From Propionibacteriaceae bacterium (GTDB lineage Bacteria > Actinomycetota > Actinomycetes > Propionibacteriales > Propionibacteriaceae): a stretch of DNA of 58,992 nucleotides. A model generated the notes under the pieces. That model was not told the DNA's origin. It ran no database searches and saw only the letters and a list, made by a program, of their open reading frames with translations. The DNA lies in NCBI GenBank assembly GCA_031272505.1, contig JAISTQ010000022.1, positions 1-58,992 of the forward strand, given 5' to 3'. Below, piece by piece: positions 43,060 through 50,906 of the stretch. Position 1 is the first letter of the stretch; each line of letters opens with the position of its first letter. The position numbers and the translations under genes were made by a program.

Positions 43060-44645
43060 ATGAATAATCCTGTTTCCCTTATTGATGTGAGTTTGCGTGG
43101 CCGGATGGCGCGGCGGCGCTGTCGCACGTCAGCGGCGCGTTTTCCGCCGGGCGGACGGCGCTGGTGGGGGCGAATGGCTGCGGGAAGACGACGTTGTTGC
43201 GCCTCATCGCGGGCACGCTGCGGCCCTCGGCGGGGAAGATAACGGTGGCCGGCCGGGTGGATTGGTTGCCGCAGGATCTCACGCTCGACCCAACCCAGAC
43301 GGTGGCCGACGTCCTGGGGATCGCGCCCAAGCTCGACGCGCTCCGGGCCATCGAAGCTGGCGATGCTTCCTCCCGGCACTTCGACACCCTGGCCGACGAT
43401 TGGGACGTGGAGACGCGGGCCCTTGCCGCCCTCCGCCAGGTGCGCGAGACCCTCGGCGGGCCGGGGTTCTTGGATCGCGCGGTGGCCATGCTCTCCGGCG
43501 GCGAGGTGGTGCTGTGCGCGCTCGCCGGCCTCATCGTGCGACGCGCCCCCATCGCGCTGCTTGACGAGCCCACCAACAACCTCGACCAGGCCGCCAAGGC
43601 CGCGGTGCGCGAAGTGGTGCGCAACTGGCGCGGGACGCTGATCGTCGTCAGCCACGATCTCGATCTGCTCGAAGCGGTGGACGCGACGGCGGAGCTTTAT
43701 GACGGCGAGTTGCGCTTTTTTGCCGGTCCCTACCACGTCTACCGCGAAGCCATCGACGCCGAGCAGCAGACCGCCGCCGACCAGGCCGCCAGCGCGAAGG
43801 CGGCCATCCGCAAGGAGCGGCGCCAGCGTCAGGAGGCGGAGACGCGCCTCGCCCACCGGGCCGCCCAGGCCAAGAAGCAGAGCCAGCAGGGCATCCCGCA
43901 CGGCGCGGTCGACTACCTCACCAACCGTTCCGAGAAAGCCACCGCGAAGCTGCGCGGCAAACTCGACAGCCGATTGGCGGACGCTCAGGAAGTGGCCGCC
44001 CACGCCGCCGCCAAAGTACGCAAGCGCGAACACATTTCAATCGACCTGCCCGATCCGCAGGTGCCTGCCGGGCGTCAGATCGCCACGCTGCGTGACGGCC
44101 AATCCGAGTATCTGCTCCAAGGGCCCGAACGGATCATCCTCACCGGCCCGAACGGTTCCGGCAAGACCACTCTGCTGGAGCACCTGCTTGGCCAGCGTCC
44201 TGCCGTCGGGCCCACGGGCACGCTGCACCTTGATCGGGTGGGCTATCTGCCGCAACGTTGGGAGCTCGATCCGCGCCTCTCCGCCCTCGCCTTGGTGCAG
44301 CAGGTGGCTCCCGCCGTCCCCGAAACCGCGCTGCGCAACCAGTTGGCCCGGCTGCTGCTCCGTGGTGACGCGGCCCTGCGTCCCACCGCCGCGCTCTCTG
44401 GCGGGGAACGCTTCCGGGTGGCGCTCGCCCGACTGCTGCTCGCCGATCCGCCCGCGCAACTGCTCATCCTCGACGAGCCCACCAACAACCTCGATCTCGA
44501 CTCGGTGCAGCAACTCGTCGAAGCCCTGTCCGCCTACCACGGAGCCCTATTAATAGTGACGCACGACGCCCGCTTTGCCGCCGCCCTCACCCCACACCTG
44601 GTGCTGGAACTCACTTCGGATGGCCGATTGCGGCGCGCAGATTGA
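43060..44645 (+). pseudogene. ABC-F family ATPase with an N-terminal frameshift
   Basis: The ATG at 43060 has GGAGG 7 nt upstream and reads MNNPVSLIDVSLR. It must then shift by -1 near 43098 to continue as WPDGAAALSHVSGAF, SAGRTALVGANGCGKTTLLR and the rest of a normal ABC-F protein. In the zero frame it degenerates to Arg-rich sequence. The main part has two ATPase cassettes (Walker A GANGCGKT and GPNGSGKT; signatures LSGGE twice; LLDEPTNNLD and LILDEPTNNLD) joined by a charged linker, and no membrane domain. ABC-F proteins act on ribosomes, many giving resistance to macrolides, lincosamides or pleuromutilins. A one-base deletion or a sequencing error would explain the break. The first in-frame internal start (43164) would leave a protein lacking its first strand. 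Confidence 0.8.
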
Positions 44646-44741
44646 CTCTGGCCCGCTATTCAAACGCCTCAGCCAGGGCGTCGAGACTGCCGCATGGCAG
44701 ATCGTCGGGTTGCGCTCTGGAGAGGTAGATGGTTGCGTTTG

Positions 44742-45032
44742 CTATCGGCTAAGTTTCGAAACTGGAGAACCATTAGTAGGAACAATGATTCTGGAGAACA
44801 TGGCGACGAGAGGGCCCCTGTCATCCCGTTCCGCTGCCGCGGCACACGCGCGGTCGTTTTCATCTCCCACCACGGCGTCCCAAATGATTTGGTAACCAGC
44901 GTTGGCAAGATCGAGTTCGTTGGCGAAAACTGCCTGAGCTTCCAAGTGTTTCAGTTCACTAGCAGAGTGCGCTCCGAGCAGGTTTCGAAGATCTCCTATA
45001 GCTGGGTCGAGGTAGGGGTCAACGAACGTCAT
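44742..45032 (-). pseudogene. Truncated Fic-family toxin
   Basis: The first ~42 residues (MTFVDPYLDPAIGDLRNLLG, then ASELKHLEAQAVFANEL) match the conserved opening of Fic proteins. The frame then runs into unrelated sequence and stops at 96 residues. The Fic catalytic motif HxFx(D/E)GNGR is absent and was not found downstream up to 44646. It starts within the antitoxin's stop (ATGA overlap), the normal operon order. It is presumably inactive as an AMP-transferase. The stretch 44646-44741 holds nothing recognisable. Confidence 0.7.
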
Positions 45033-45211
45033 GGTTCGGGGATGTTGTATCGTTGCCGAATCTTCGCTGCGGCTTGTTCGGCGGACAGTTCGCCCACAAC
45101 GTAACGATCAGCAATGCTCCGAGACTCTGCGGAGACCGCCAGCCCTTCCAAGCGTTCATTGGCGATGGCTTGGGTAACGGTGAACTCCCGCTCCGCTTGC
45201 GTTTGATCCAT
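45029..45211 (-). CDS. VbhA-type antitoxin of a Fic module
   Basis: 60 residues: MDQTQAEREFTVTQAIANER, LEGLAVSAESRSIADRYVVG, ELSAEQAAAKIRQRYNIPEP. Small helical antitoxins of class I Fic modules block the ATP site with an inhibitory helix ending in E-G; here NERLEG occupies that place, with Asn where Ser/Thr is usual. The ATG follows TAGAAT by 7 nt. Its toxin partner, overlapping by 4 bp, is truncated, so the antitoxin appears orphaned. Confidence 0.75.
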   Translation of the reverse strand: MDQTQAEREFTVTQAIANERLEGLAVSAESRSIADRYVVGELSAEQAAAKIRQRYNIPEP

Positions 45212-45286
45212 GAAATTGATTCTACTGGGTGTGAGCTTTGCTTGGTGAACGGGACGTCATCTCGAGTGATGTGAGAATCACGGCAT

Positions 45287-45784
45287 TTACGCGTAGCGAG
45301 CGGCCCAAGTGCGGAGTTGTTCGCGGGTGGCGGTGGCGTCAATCCGGGTGGCGGGGTGCCAGATGGCTGCGCCGGGGCAGGAGGCCCGGAGTTGTTTGTC
45401 CGTCAAGCCGACGGGGCTGGAGCCTGAAGTGACGAACGGGACGACCGTCTTGCCAGACAGATCGATGCCTTCCAAGAAGGTGTTGACGACGGTGGGCGGC
45501 ACGCCCCACCAGATCGGGGCCCCGACGAACACCACTTGGTATTTTCTGAAATCGACCTCGGGCGGGATGATCGCTGGCCGCGACGACAGGTCGCGCATCT
45601 CGACGGAGCTGCGCGAGTGTTCGTCATGCCAATCCAGGTCGACCTCGGTGTACGGCAACGCCGGCTCGATTCGGCACAAGTCTGCCCCCACCGCCGCCGC
45701 GATCTCCTCCGCGATCCGCTTCGTGGTGCCCGTGCACGAGAAATAGACCACCAACTTTGCGATTTCGGGCAATGCTGAACTCAT
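45287..45784 (-). CDS. Flavodoxin-family protein
   Basis: 165 residues. The FMN phosphate loop is VVYFSCTGTTKRIAEEIA near the N-terminus. VFVGAPIWWGVPPTVVNTFL (the WWG isoalloxazine-stacking type) and TVVPFVTSGSSPVG complete the flavodoxin fold, so it is a cytosolic electron carrier or NAD(P)H-linked quinone-type reductase. GGAGG lies 4-5 nt before the ATG. It is monocistronic and divergent from the small ORFs at 45846. Confidence 0.9.
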   Translation of the reverse strand: MSSALPEIAKLVVYFSCTGTTKRIAEEIAAAVGADLCRIEPALPYTEVDLDWHDEHSRSSVEMRDLSSRPAIIPPEVDFRKYQVVFVGAPIWWGVPPTVVNTFLEGIDLSGKTVVPFVTSGSSPVGLTDKQLRASCPGAAIWHPATRIDATATREQLRTWAARYA

Positions 45785-45845
45785 TCATCCTCCTTCGTCG
45801 TCGCCCAGTCTACAAACCCTGCCCAGTCGATGTGGAGGTATCACT

Positions 45846-45953
45846 GTGTCAGGTTGCGGGGTGGGGGTGGGAGATGGAAGACCTGGCCGCAGGCAACCGC
45901 CATGCGGTCAAGCGGATCCGGCAAGGATCCCGAGCCGGAAGGAAGTGCCATGA
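45846..45953 (+). CDS. Small ORF 1 (35 codons) with strong ribosome binding site
   Basis: A GTG start sits 6 nt after GGAGGT and encodes MSGCGVGVGDGRPGRRQPPC and 15 more residues. The stop overlaps the next small ORF (ATGA). The peptide is Gly/Arg/Pro-rich and unlike any family I know. It could be translated, or the segment could be a structured leader; the spacing of the ribosome binding site favours translation. Confidence 0.35.
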   Translation: MSGCGVGVGDGRPGRRQPPCGQADPARIPSRKEVP

Positions 45954-46015
45954 GCACCCGCGCCCAACTGCTCGCCATGCCCATCGCCCGCTTCATTGCC
46001 GCCTGGCTGGGGTGA
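45950..46015 (+). CDS. Small ORF 2 (21 codons), coupled to small ORF 1
   Basis: MSTRAQLLAMPIARFIAAWL plus Gly: an amphipathic, mostly helical peptide with a hydrophobic second half. An AAGGAAG lies 5-6 nt upstream and the ATG overlaps the previous stop by 4 bp. It ends 4 bp before the convergent response-regulator gene. Its role is unknown; membrane association is possible. Confidence 0.35.
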   Translation: MSTRAQLLAMPIARFIAAWLG

Positions 46016-46019
46016 CGCG

Positions 46020-46655
46020 CTACCCGCCGAGATAGGCGAGGACGGCGAGGATGCGGCGGTGGTCGTCGGGGTGGTCGGCGAGGTCGAGTTTGGTGAAGAT
46101 GCTGGCCACGTTTTTCTCAACGGCGCCGGTGCCAATGTAGAGGGCGGCGGCGATCGCCTGGTTGGAGCGGCCTTGGGCCATCAGGGCGAGCACCTCGCGC
46201 TCGCGCGGAGTGAGGCGCTCCAGGCGGACGTCCTTTTTGACGAGCAACTGCTTGATCACCTCGGGATCGACCACCGTCCCGCCGTCGGCGATGGTGTTGA
46301 TGGCCTGCTGCACCATGTTGATGTCCTGCACCCGATCCTTCAGCAGGTAGCCGAAACGCCCCTGCGAATCGGCGAGCAGATCGGCCGCGTACGCCGCCTC
46401 CACCCACTGCGAGAGCACCAAGACCCCCAGCCCCGGATGCCGCTTGCGCAACTCCAACGCGGCGCGCAACCCGTCGTCGGTCATCGTGGGGGGCATCCGC
46501 ACATCGGTGATCACCACCTCCGGCGGCTGGGCATCGACGGCGGCGATCAGTGACGGCGCGTCGCCCACCGCTTCCACCTCGTGGCCCAACTCGGACAACA
46601 GCCGCACCAGACCCTCGCGCAGCAGCACGGAGTCTTCGGCGAGAGTCAGACGCAT
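46020..46655 (-). CDS. NarL/LuxR-family response regulator
   Basis: 211 residues. The receiver domain carries the acidic pair AEDS, phospho-acceptor Asp51 (VVITDVRMP), a Ser/Thr at VLSQW and Lys at LLKDR. The C-terminal LuxR-type helix-turn-helix is LTPREREVLALMAQGRSNQA and IAAALYIGTGAVEKNVASIF. It is encoded 52 bp downstream of a matching histidine kinase on the same strand, so the two form a two-component system. It probably binds DNA as a dimer; the target genes are not evident. Confidence 0.93.
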   Translation of the reverse strand: MRLTLAEDSVLLREGLVRLLSELGHEVEAVGDAPSLIAAVDAQPPEVVITDVRMPPTMTDDGLRAALELRKRHPGLGVLVLSQWVEAAYAADLLADSQGRFGYLLKDRVQDINMVQQAINTIADGGTVVDPEVIKQLLVKKDVRLERLTPREREVLALMAQGRSNQAIAAALYIGTGAVEKNVASIFTKLDLADHPDDHRRILAVLAYLGG

Positions 46656-46707
46656 GGCTCCATCCTAGATGGCGTCGCCACGAGAGCGGGGACGGTGGCC
46701 ACGTTAC

Positions 46708-47964
46708 CTACAGCGGCAGCGAGACGGTGATGTGGGTGCCCGCGATGCTGGTGACGTCAAAGTCGCCCTCCAAGCCCGCCACCCGCTCGGTCAACCCGGC
46801 GAGGCCATGGCCGGGCACCACCTGGGCGCCGCCCACCCCGTTGTCGCTCACGATTACCTTGAGAGCCGACTCGTCAGCCCAGACATTGGCGGTGACGTGG
46901 GTGGCCTGCGAGTATTTCGCTGCGTTGGCCAATGCCTCGGCGACCACGTAATAGGCGCCGGTAGCCACCGGTTCGGGCAGATCGGCCGGAACCTGCACCG
47001 ACAAATCCACCGGGATGACGGAGGTGGCGGCCAACGTCGTCAACGCCGCTTCCAAGCCGCGTTCGCGCAGAATCGGCGGGGCAATGCCGCGCGAGAGCGC
47101 CCGCAGATCGGCGATGATCCCGTCGTTGAGCTTCCGCGCCCCGGAGAGCAACTCCGACGCCTGTTCCGGATCGCCCTCGGCGAGACGCCGTTCGGCGGCA
47201 GCCAAATCCATGCCCATCCGGATCAGCGCCTGTTGCGGCCCATCGTGGATGTCGCGCTCCAGCCGACGCAGCGCGTCCGCCTCGGCGTTGTCCTGGTGCT
47301 GCCGGGCTACGGCGAGTTCGCGCACCCGCTTGGCCATCTCGGCCTTGGTGGGCTCCAGCAGCGCCCGCGCCAGCCCAATGTGGATGGCGGCCATCGCCTT
47401 GGTGATGAACGGCAGCGTCAACAGCGCGAAAATCGCGATCACAAAATGGAAGAGCGCCTCCGGGATCGGCAGGCCGAGCAGCCCCATAATCCCCCGGTTG
47501 TCGGGCACAAAGCGGTCGACGATGGGGGTGTAGATCCACGACGTCAGCCCGCCGAGGATCATCGCCCACCAAGCGAGCGTCACCGACCAGGTGAAAACGC
47601 AAACCGGCAGATAGAGGATGCCGTGCGCCACCTCGCGCCAGCGCCGCGAGTTCCCCCACACCGCGAGGAAGCGCCGGGCGGGATTGCCCTGCAGGCTGGG
47701 TACGGGCTCCAGCTCGCTGATCTCGACGCCGAGGGGCCGCAGCCGCAGCTTGTCGAGCTCCGCGAAGCCATGGGCGATGTGCAAGGTGGCCGCCATCAGC
47801 GGAATGCCCACCCAGACGATGAGCAAACCCGCCGACACCGCGACCATGGTGACCAGCAGGATGAAAGCCGCCAGCCCGATCGGGAAAGTGAGCAGCAGAT
47901 AGCCGGATTCGCGGGCCACCCTTTCGGCGATCTCGCGAATGTCTTGTGCGGTAAAAGTAGTCAT
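46708..47964 (-). CDS. Sensor histidine kinase (HisKA_3 type)
   Basis: 418 residues. The N-terminal sensor region has about four to five membrane segments (residues ~20-60 and ~110-185). The dimerisation/phospho-acceptor motif RRLERDIHDGPQQALIRMGM follows, with the conserved His, then the HATPase domain (VAEALANAAKYS, VIVSDNGVGG, GHGLAGLTERV). The architecture is the actinobacterial sensor-domain type paired with NarL regulators such as its downstream neighbour. The signal is unknown but probably membrane-related, as there is no large extracellular domain. Confidence 0.92.
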   Translation of the reverse strand: MTTFTAQDIREIAERVARESGYLLLTFPIGLAAFILLVTMVAVSAGLLIVWVGIPLMAATLHIAHGFAELDKLRLRPLGVEISELEPVPSLQGNPARRFLAVWGNSRRWREVAHGILYLPVCVFTWSVTLAWWAMILGGLTSWIYTPIVDRFVPDNRGIMGLLGLPIPEALFHFVIAIFALLTLPFITKAMAAIHIGLARALLEPTKAEMAKRVRELAVARQHQDNAEADALRRLERDIHDGPQQALIRMGMDLAAAERRLAEGDPEQASELLSGARKLNDGIIADLRALSRGIAPPILRERGLEAALTTLAATSVIPVDLSVQVPADLPEPVATGAYYVVAEALANAAKYSQATHVTANVWADESALKVIVSDNGVGGAQVVPGHGLAGLTERVAGLEGDFDVTSIAGTHITVSLPL

Positions 47965-48004
47965 GCCTCAAGCCTGCCCGGCGCCTGCCCCCCTCCACAT
48001 TGGT

Positions 48005-48039
48005 GCGCACCCCCAAATCTAGTAGGGGGGATAACCCCC
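48005..48039. promoter_or_regulatory. Inverted repeat and possible promoter upstream of the histidine kinase gene
   Basis: GGGGG-GATAA-CCCCC (48025-48039) lies next to TAGATT on the minus strand (about 48015-48020), a possible -10 box about 50 nt upstream of the kinase start. The repeat could be an operator or the tail of the convergent transcript. Confidence 0.3.
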
Positions 48040-48055
48040 GCCTGACCGCGTCCAG

Positions 48056-49171
48056 TTATGATTTCTCGAATTTGACGCGGGCAGTTTCCCGGCCGTGGAA
48101 GCGGGCGTATTGGTTGGCGGCGGCGGCAAGGGAGTCGGGGTCGGGGGGTTTGACGCCGTCAAACCACTCAATGGTGATGGGCACCGGATGATCGGGGCGG
48201 AGTCTCCTCAGCTGGGCCTGGGCGGCCGGTTTCCAGACGCCCACGCACTTCCCGTCCGACACCACGGTGGGCCGGAACACGCCGTTGCCGCCGGGGCACC
48301 AGGCCGCGTTGTGGGCTGGGTTGAGCATCGCGTCCCGATCTTGGTAGCCCAGCAGATGCTCGTCGTACGCGGGCAGCAGGATCGTGCCGGATGCCGGCTT
48401 GCGGTCCGCCACTTCGGGAGACATCCACAGCGGCTGGCCGTGTTCGTCCTCCACTTTGGTGACGCGATCCCCGGCGGACTCCAGCGCCTGGGCGGCCTCG
48501 CGCTTGCCCAGCCCCGCCCACCAGGCCAGATCCGCCACCGTCGCCGGGCCATGGGCGGCTACATACCTGGCGGCCAACTCCGCCAGCGGGTCTTCAGGTT
48601 CGGATTGACGGGTGTGGGCCAGCCACTCGTCCGTCAGCGCTATCAATTGCTGCCCCGCGGCCACCGGGCCGAACACGATCGTCCCGGTCTGGGCGAGCAC
48701 CCAGAGCAGATGGTATTTCCAGTGCTTCTCGATCCGGATGCCCCGCCCGGCCACTGCTTCGATCAGCGCGTCCCGGCCCAGCCGCCGATCACCCGCGAGG
48801 GTCTCGATCACCCCGATCCGCACCGTCTCGATGTGGTCTTGGCTCAGCCCCAGCCGCTCACGCCACCGTTTGGCTGAAGTGGCCCGTTGCATCGCCTTTA
48901 CCCGCAGCAGCCAAGTGAGATCCGCGGCGGGCACCGCGTGCAACGTGCCGCGCAACGGCCAAGACCGCACGATCTGACGGTCGTTGAAGGCCTGCTCCAC
49001 CTGGGCCTGGGTGGCCCCGCTGCGCACCCCCAGCGCCCATCGCGAACTCGGAAAATCCTGGGCCTGCATCGCCAGAAAATGGCTGGCCACTCCGACCGGC
49101 CCGCCTGCGGCACCCTCCGTCAACAACAGCGAGCGCAGCCGCAACGACCGAATCTCACGGGTTCCCAACAT
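48056..49171 (-). CDS. AlkZ-like winged-helix DNA glycosylase
   Basis: 371 residues of the HTH_42/AlkZ superfamily, whose studied members excise alkylated bases and unhook DNA crosslinks. The diagnostic Q-x-Q is present at Gln36-Gln38 (FLAMQAQDFPSSRWAL), followed by RSWPLRGTLHAVPAADLTWL, LTDEWL, WWAGLGKREA and LLPAYDEHLLGYQDRD. The start giving MLGTREIRS is 7 nt after TAGAGT with no ribosome binding site. In-frame codons further upstream (to 49405) are read-through of the intergenic region. It is monocistronic, so a housekeeping or protective role against alkylating natural products is possible. Confidence 0.85.
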   Translation of the reverse strand: MLGTREIRSLRLRSLLLTEGAAGGPVGVASHFLAMQAQDFPSSRWALGVRSGATQAQVEQAFNDRQIVRSWPLRGTLHAVPAADLTWLLRVKAMQRATSAKRWRERLGLSQDHIETVRIGVIETLAGDRRLGRDALIEAVAGRGIRIEKHWKYHLLWVLAQTGTIVFGPVAAGQQLIALTDEWLAHTRQSEPEDPLAELAARYVAAHGPATVADLAWWAGLGKREAAQALESAGDRVTKVEDEHGQPLWMSPEVADRKPASGTILLPAYDEHLLGYQDRDAMLNPAHNAAWCPGGNGVFRPTVVSDGKCVGVWKPAAQAQLRRLRPDHPVPITIEWFDGVKPPDPDSLAAAANQYARFHGRETARVKFEKS

Positions 49172-49409
49172 GGCGCCGACTCTACCCACCTGATCGCGGC
49201 CCTGCGCGGGTTTTAATGATTCCTGCTCACTCAGGGCGCGGTTTTGCATCCGTGTCGACATGGTGACGCTCTTCTTGCCCAAAGAATGAGCGATTCCGGA
49301 GGCGAAAACTGCCCGGATCGCACCGGAACTGCTCAATCTTCGAGGGCTGACGGTGGGAGCGGCTGGGACTGGCGGCTGACGCGGGAAAAACTCGCCTCGT
49401 CTCATTTTA
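49172..49409. other. Intergenic region between the AlkZ-like gene and the sugar operon
   Basis: 238 bp with no supported gene. It carries the AlkZ promoter at its left end and the LacI-controlled promoter begins just beyond its right end. Confidence 0.5.
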
Positions 49410-49448
49410 TGTAAGCGCTTGCATTTAGGTGATGTAAGCGCTTACACT
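49410..49448 (+). promoter_or_regulatory. LacI-type double operator overlapping the sugar-operon promoter
   Basis: Two near-identical operators, TGTAAGCGCTTGCA (49410-49423) and the perfect palindrome TGTAAGCGCTTACA (49433-49446), are centred 23 bp apart. They overlap a promoter formed by TTGCAT (49419-49424), an 18-bp spacer and TACACT (49443-49448). Binding of the LacI-family repressor encoded downstream would cover both boxes. A third copy precedes that repressor gene. Confidence 0.8.
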
Positions 49449-49504
49449 AGTAGTGCGAGGACACTCGCGGGAGACAGTCTTTACACTGAATACAAAGGAG
49501 TGAC

Positions 49505-50878
49505 ATGTTTCGTTCAACTCGAACACTGGCGGCCCTGGCTGCCTTCGTCTGCCTGGCGGGTCTCACCGCCTGCGGATCAACCCCCACCACCGACGGATCG
49601 TCAACCCCGGCTCCGGCTGGCAGCACTGACGACGCCTGCGCCAGCTACGCCCAATACGGGGATCTCGCCGGAAAGAAGGTGACGGTCTACGCCACCTTCA
49701 TCGACCAGGAGGGCACCGAATACGAGAGCTCATGGGCGCAATTCGCCGAATGCACCGGCGCCGAGATCGCCTATGAGGGCTCGCGCGACTTCGAGGCCCA
49801 GCTTCCGGTCCGCGTCGAGGCGGGTGCCGCCCCGGACATCGCGATCCTGCCGCAGCCCGGCCTGCTGCGCACCATGGTCGCCACCGGCAAAGTGAAGCCC
49901 GCGCCGGATACCGTGGCCGCGAACGTCGATCAGTACTGGTCGGCGTCATGGAAGGCCTACGGCACCGTGGACGGCACCTTCTATGCCGCGCCGCTGGGCG
50001 CCTCAGCCAAGTCGTTCGTCTGGTATTCCCCGGCGATGTTCGCCGATGCCGGCTACACCGTCCCCACCACCTGGGACGAACTCACCGCGCTCACCGAGCA
50101 GATCGCCGCTGACGGAGTGGCGAAGCCCTGGTGCGTCGGCATCGAATCCGGCACCGGCACCGGCTGGCCGGCCACCGACTGGCTCGAAGACGTGGTGCTG
50201 CGCTTCGCCGGCGGGGAGAACTACGACAAGTGGATTTCGCACGAGATTCCGTTCAACGATCCGTCCATCCTCGAATCCCTCAACGAGATGGGCAAGCTCA
50301 TCCACGACGACCGTTACGTCAACGCCGGAATTGGCGACATCCAGTCCATTGCGGCCGAGCCGTGGACGGACGCGGGCTACCCCATCGTCGACGGCCAGTG
50401 CTACCTGCATCGCGCCGCGTCGTTCTACCAGACCAACTGGACCACCCTCGACGAAAGCCTGGTGGTCGGAGAAGACGGCGACGTCTGGGCGTTCCCGCTG
50501 CCCGGTTTGACCGCCGACTCCAAGCCGGTGATCGGCGGCGGCGATTTCGTGGCCGCCTTTGACGACCGTCCCGAAGTGCAGGCGTTCCAGGCATTCCTGG
50601 CCAGCCCGGAGTGGGCGAACGCCAAGGCCACCGCCACCCCGCAGGGCTGGGTCACCGCCAACAGCGGGCTCGATGCTTCGCTGCTGAAATCCCCGATGGA
50701 CCAGCTCGCCTTCTCGGTGTTGTCCGATCCGGGCGTCGAATTCCGCTTTGACGGCTCCGATCTGATGCCCTCCGAAGTGGGCGCGGGCTCCTTCTGGAAA
50801 GAAATGACGGCCTACTTCGCGCAGGACAAGTCGGCTGCCGATGTCCTCGCCGCGATTGAAGCCACCTGGCCCAAGTAA
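49505..50878 (+). CDS. ABC sugar-binding lipoprotein (AglE-like)
   Basis: 457 residues. It has a signal peptide with lipobox LAGLTAC, then a Ser/Thr/Pro linker and a type-I solute-binding fold (VTVYATFIDQEGTEYESSWA, APDIAILPQPG, YAAPLGASAKSFVWYSP, PTTWDELTALTEQI). It closely resembles alpha-glucoside binding proteins (AglE). It would be anchored to the outer face of the membrane and deliver a disaccharide to the two permeases downstream. AAAGGAG lies 4 nt before the ATG. It is the first gene of a five-gene operon behind the LacI operators. Confidence 0.92.
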   Translation: MFRSTRTLAALAAFVCLAGLTACGSTPTTDGSSTPAPAGSTDDACASYAQYGDLAGKKVTVYATFIDQEGTEYESSWAQFAECTGAEIAYEGSRDFEAQLPVRVEAGAAPDIAILPQPGLLRTMVATGKVKPAPDTVAANVDQYWSASWKAYGTVDGTFYAAPLGASAKSFVWYSPAMFADAGYTVPTTWDELTALTEQIAADGVAKPWCVGIESGTGTGWPATDWLEDVVLRFAGGENYDKWISHEIPFNDPSILESLNEMGKLIHDDRYVNAGIGDIQSIAAEPWTDAGYPIVDGQCYLHRAASFYQTNWTTLDESLVVGEDGDVWAFPLPGLTADSKPVIGGGDFVAAFDDRPEVQAFQAFLASPEWANAKATATPQGWVTANSGLDASLLKSPMDQLAFSVLSDPGVEFRFDGSDLMPSEVGAGSFWKEMTAYFAQDKSAADVLAAIEATWPK

Positions 50879-50906
50879 ACCCAGGTAGACACGAGGAAAA
50901 CTGGCC

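Noticed and set aside
43164-44645. Start of the ABC-F gene at 43164
   Set aside because: It would begin directly at the Walker A motif and lose the first strand, which is encoded just upstream in the same frame; a frameshift from 43060 explains the sequence better.
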